From Gymnorhina tibicen (Eukaryota; Chordata; Aves; Passeriformes; Artamidae), in NCBI GenBank assembly GCA_013399875.1, contig VXAZ01006775.1:5535288-5599287 (forward strand): a stretch of 64,000 nucleotides of DNA, in the 5' to 3' direction. This document shows positions 61,956-64,000 of this stretch, piece by piece. Under the pieces are notes generated by a model. The model was not told the origin of the DNA, searched no databases, and saw only the letters and a program-made list of their open reading frames with translations. The position numbers and the translations under genes were made by a program. Numbering within the stretch: position 1 is the stretch's first letter; the number at the start of each line of letters is the position of its first letter.

Positions 61956-64000
61956 TAAAGATGATGAAGGTCTAAAAGGCAGCTTGTTAAAAGGCAGTAA
62001 GTCACCATCTCATGGGGCAGAGGAACGATTCTCCTTTTAGCAGGTAATGAAGAGTTGTCGGTTACAGTATCCACAATTTATATATTTATTTTTTCTTTTT
62101 TTCACTGGTAATTTACTGGTTTTTACCTATAAAAACCTATGCTCTATTACAAAAGACTTTTTAAAGGGTATTTCTGCAGTTAATCTGATGCAAATAAATG
62201 GTCCAGTTGTTTTATATCTACACTTTAATAAAAATATAGACAAATAGTTGACCAGCAAAGATTTTTTTGCTCACTGAAAATGAAAAAAAAGGGACTAGTA
62301 AGTTATACAGATGGAAATCAGTGTGAACAATAGCTCATTTAAAATTTTAATTTTGTTAACAATAACTAAAAGTGCTGTTTTGTTAGAATTCAAACAAATG
62401 AAAGATTATGCATAAGGGTGTTTGACCCAGAAAAAAATGAGAAGGGAAAACAGAGGAGGAGGGCAATTGCAGAAATAGTCAGCAATGGATCTCAAAGAAG
62501 CCAAAATAATGAGACGGAATTCAGTCACAGAAGGACTTGGAATGTTTAAAAAAATCTGGTAGCTGAGAAAGGCAGTTCTGTGCAGTTAAATGTAGTGTAA
62601 TGACAACTTTGATGAGTTTTTGTTTCACAGCTCTTTGTGCAACATGAAATAGGGGAGTGGAGGAGAAAAAATGAAAACAGTCAAAGCCATGTCTGTGACT
62701 GTCATTAATGAGTGATGAGGACTATAAAGACAAAAGACAAATCTCTGAACATTTGATGGGATTTTATTCCATACATCTGTGTAAATTTGAAAACCTGAGA
62801 CGTGACTAAGAGTGGGTGTCCAGAAGAGTAAGAGAAGAGTGGATGTGTCGAGGAAAAACAGTACTTCCAGGCTTGGTTTTGTTATTGCAGTTCTAGCAGC
62901 AACCTTAATTACCACACAGGAACAATCCGGTTACAGCACCACCAAAAATAACATTTTTGTACTTTTTTTGTACTTTTCATCTATGCGCAATGAGTTTTCA
63001 TCCTCACTGGGGACTAAATGCAGATCAGCTACTTCTGCAGCTCCATGGAGGGGAAAAACATGGGAAAACAGACCCATTTTTTACTTCAGTGAACCTTTAT
63101 TGACTTAGTTGTCATGCAAGCACAGTCACAAGCAAATCCTAGGATAAATTTCAATGCAAACCCATAAAATGCCCTTAATCACAAATAAAACCTTGCATTT
63201 ATTATTAAGTCTTATTATATCTGTTTTGAGACAGCTGGTGGTCAGTCTGCACAGCTAATAACTTTCTCTCATGATAGGGTTTTTAGCACCTATGCAGCAT
63301 AGCTATTGCTTGTGTCTGTATGCTGCGTATAAATCCATTATTATTTTGCTCAACTTAAAACAGAGACAGGTTTGGGCAGCTGTTTAATAGAGCACTTTAT
63401 AGCAGTTTAGGAGAGAAATTAAAGAAAATGACATCTCATTAATGCTTAATGAAGAAGTCTAGGTGGGCTGAAGGTAATCAGAATTTGGACAAGACTCAAA
63501 GAAAAAAAATAAACCATTTATTATATATATAATGCATATAAAACAATAGGATTTTTATCAATCCAGTTAGTTTTGTAGAAATAGTTTGTGAGAGATTCTG
63601 AGGAATGACTGATCTTACCATTTTAAAGCTCTTGCATTCTTGGTTACTTTTAACTTTGCAGTTTCTTTTTCTGACCTTTAACTCTTAGGATAACTGAGAA
63701 AGAATAATGTGGAAATAATTCAGTTATAAATAGAAATCTGTCTGATTGCTCTGGTTAGGAGCTGAAATCACTAATCCTGCCATCAGAGCTGTCATTATGC
63801 TGCCACATCTTCTGGGTCTGAACTCATTTGAAAATTAAACTGCAGTGATGTTCTGTATTTACTGTGAAGCTGAGATCTCTGACCAAGTGCTTTTTCAAAG
63901 TAGATGAGAAAATCACATCCTTATAAACATATCACTAATTTATCAGTTGCTGGAAGCTATTAGAACACATCTGAATGTTTCCTTTCAGGATTTGGACATA
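61956..64000. other. AT-rich non-coding stretch, no gene recognised
   Basis: Right of the CR1 similarity the plus-strand frame runs on to a stop near 62040, followed by a GCAG|GTAATG donor-like sequence, without recognisable protein content. A 98-codon plus frame (62812-63108) overlaps a 96-codon minus frame (62625-62915), and both are unrecognised. The last 900 bases are AT-rich single-copy DNA running off the window end. Confidence 0.55.

Noticed and set aside
1..64000. CRISPR array, prokaryotic operon, phage or defence system
   Set aside because: No spaced direct repeats, no ribosome-binding-site/ORF tiling and no long genes; avian CR1 elements show this is vertebrate nuclear DNA.
1..64000. 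tRNA or rRNA genes
   Set aside because: No intact box B (GGTTCGAATCC-type) with a cloverleaf and no rRNA core sequence on either strand.

Overview
The window reads as vertebrate nuclear DNA from a bird. The main reason is the set of 15 fragments of the CR1 family of LINE retrotransposons (chicken repeat 1). They show the avian CR1 3' end: octamers of the ATTCTATG type, the block around GGTTGGAAGGGACCTT on the opposite strand, and the C-terminus of the CR1 ORF2 reverse transcriptase. Together they cover about 4.4 kb, roughly 7% of the window, with 8 on the minus strand and 7 on the plus strand. Nearly all are short 3' pieces truncated at the 5' end, as is usual for CR1. The remaining DNA is AT-rich and mostly single-copy. 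The species cannot be named from this sequence.

I find no protein-coding gene, rRNA, tRNA, CRISPR array or bacterial-type operon that I can support. The longest open frames are only about 110 to 130 codons. Those I recognise are CR1 ORF2 remnants or their antisense shadows, and the others resemble no family I know. The window is best read as a gene desert or the inside of a very large intron.

Layout. 1-17.4 kb: CR1 pieces at 2.2, 6.3, 7.5, 9.6, 11.4 and 12.8 kb, with an unclassified GC-richer block at 6.0-6.3 kb and an old MIR-like SINE at 14.7 kb. 17.4-24.5 kb: CR1 pieces at 17.4, 19.2 (an ORF2 N-terminal piece with an internal deletion), 20.6 and 24.3 kb, and a compound AC/GATA microsatellite at 19.9 kb. 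24.5-33.5 kb: no CR1, an ambiguous base and an A22 tract near 29.0 kb, and a 107-base homopurine GAAA tract at 32.1 kb. 33.5-34.1 kb: a CR1 piece that lacks its 3' end. 34.1-47.7 kb: no CR1, a second MIR-like relic at 36.5 kb, and homeodomain/PBX-type motif clusters near 44.2 kb plus CpG retention near 45.8 kb. 47.7-64 kb: CR1 pieces at 47.7, 49.2, 54.6 and 61.5 kb, an unclassified GC-richer block at 54.8-55.6 kb, and coding-like but unrecognised minus-strand segments at 57.8-58.6 kb.

I did not find an undescribed biological system. The observations most worth checking are candidate conserved non-coding elements in CR1-poor stretches, a fold-back duplication exactly at a CR1 5' breakpoint, a CR1 ORF2 copy whose endonuclease start is joined directly to the pre-RT linker, and one minus-strand segment bounded by good splice-site matches.
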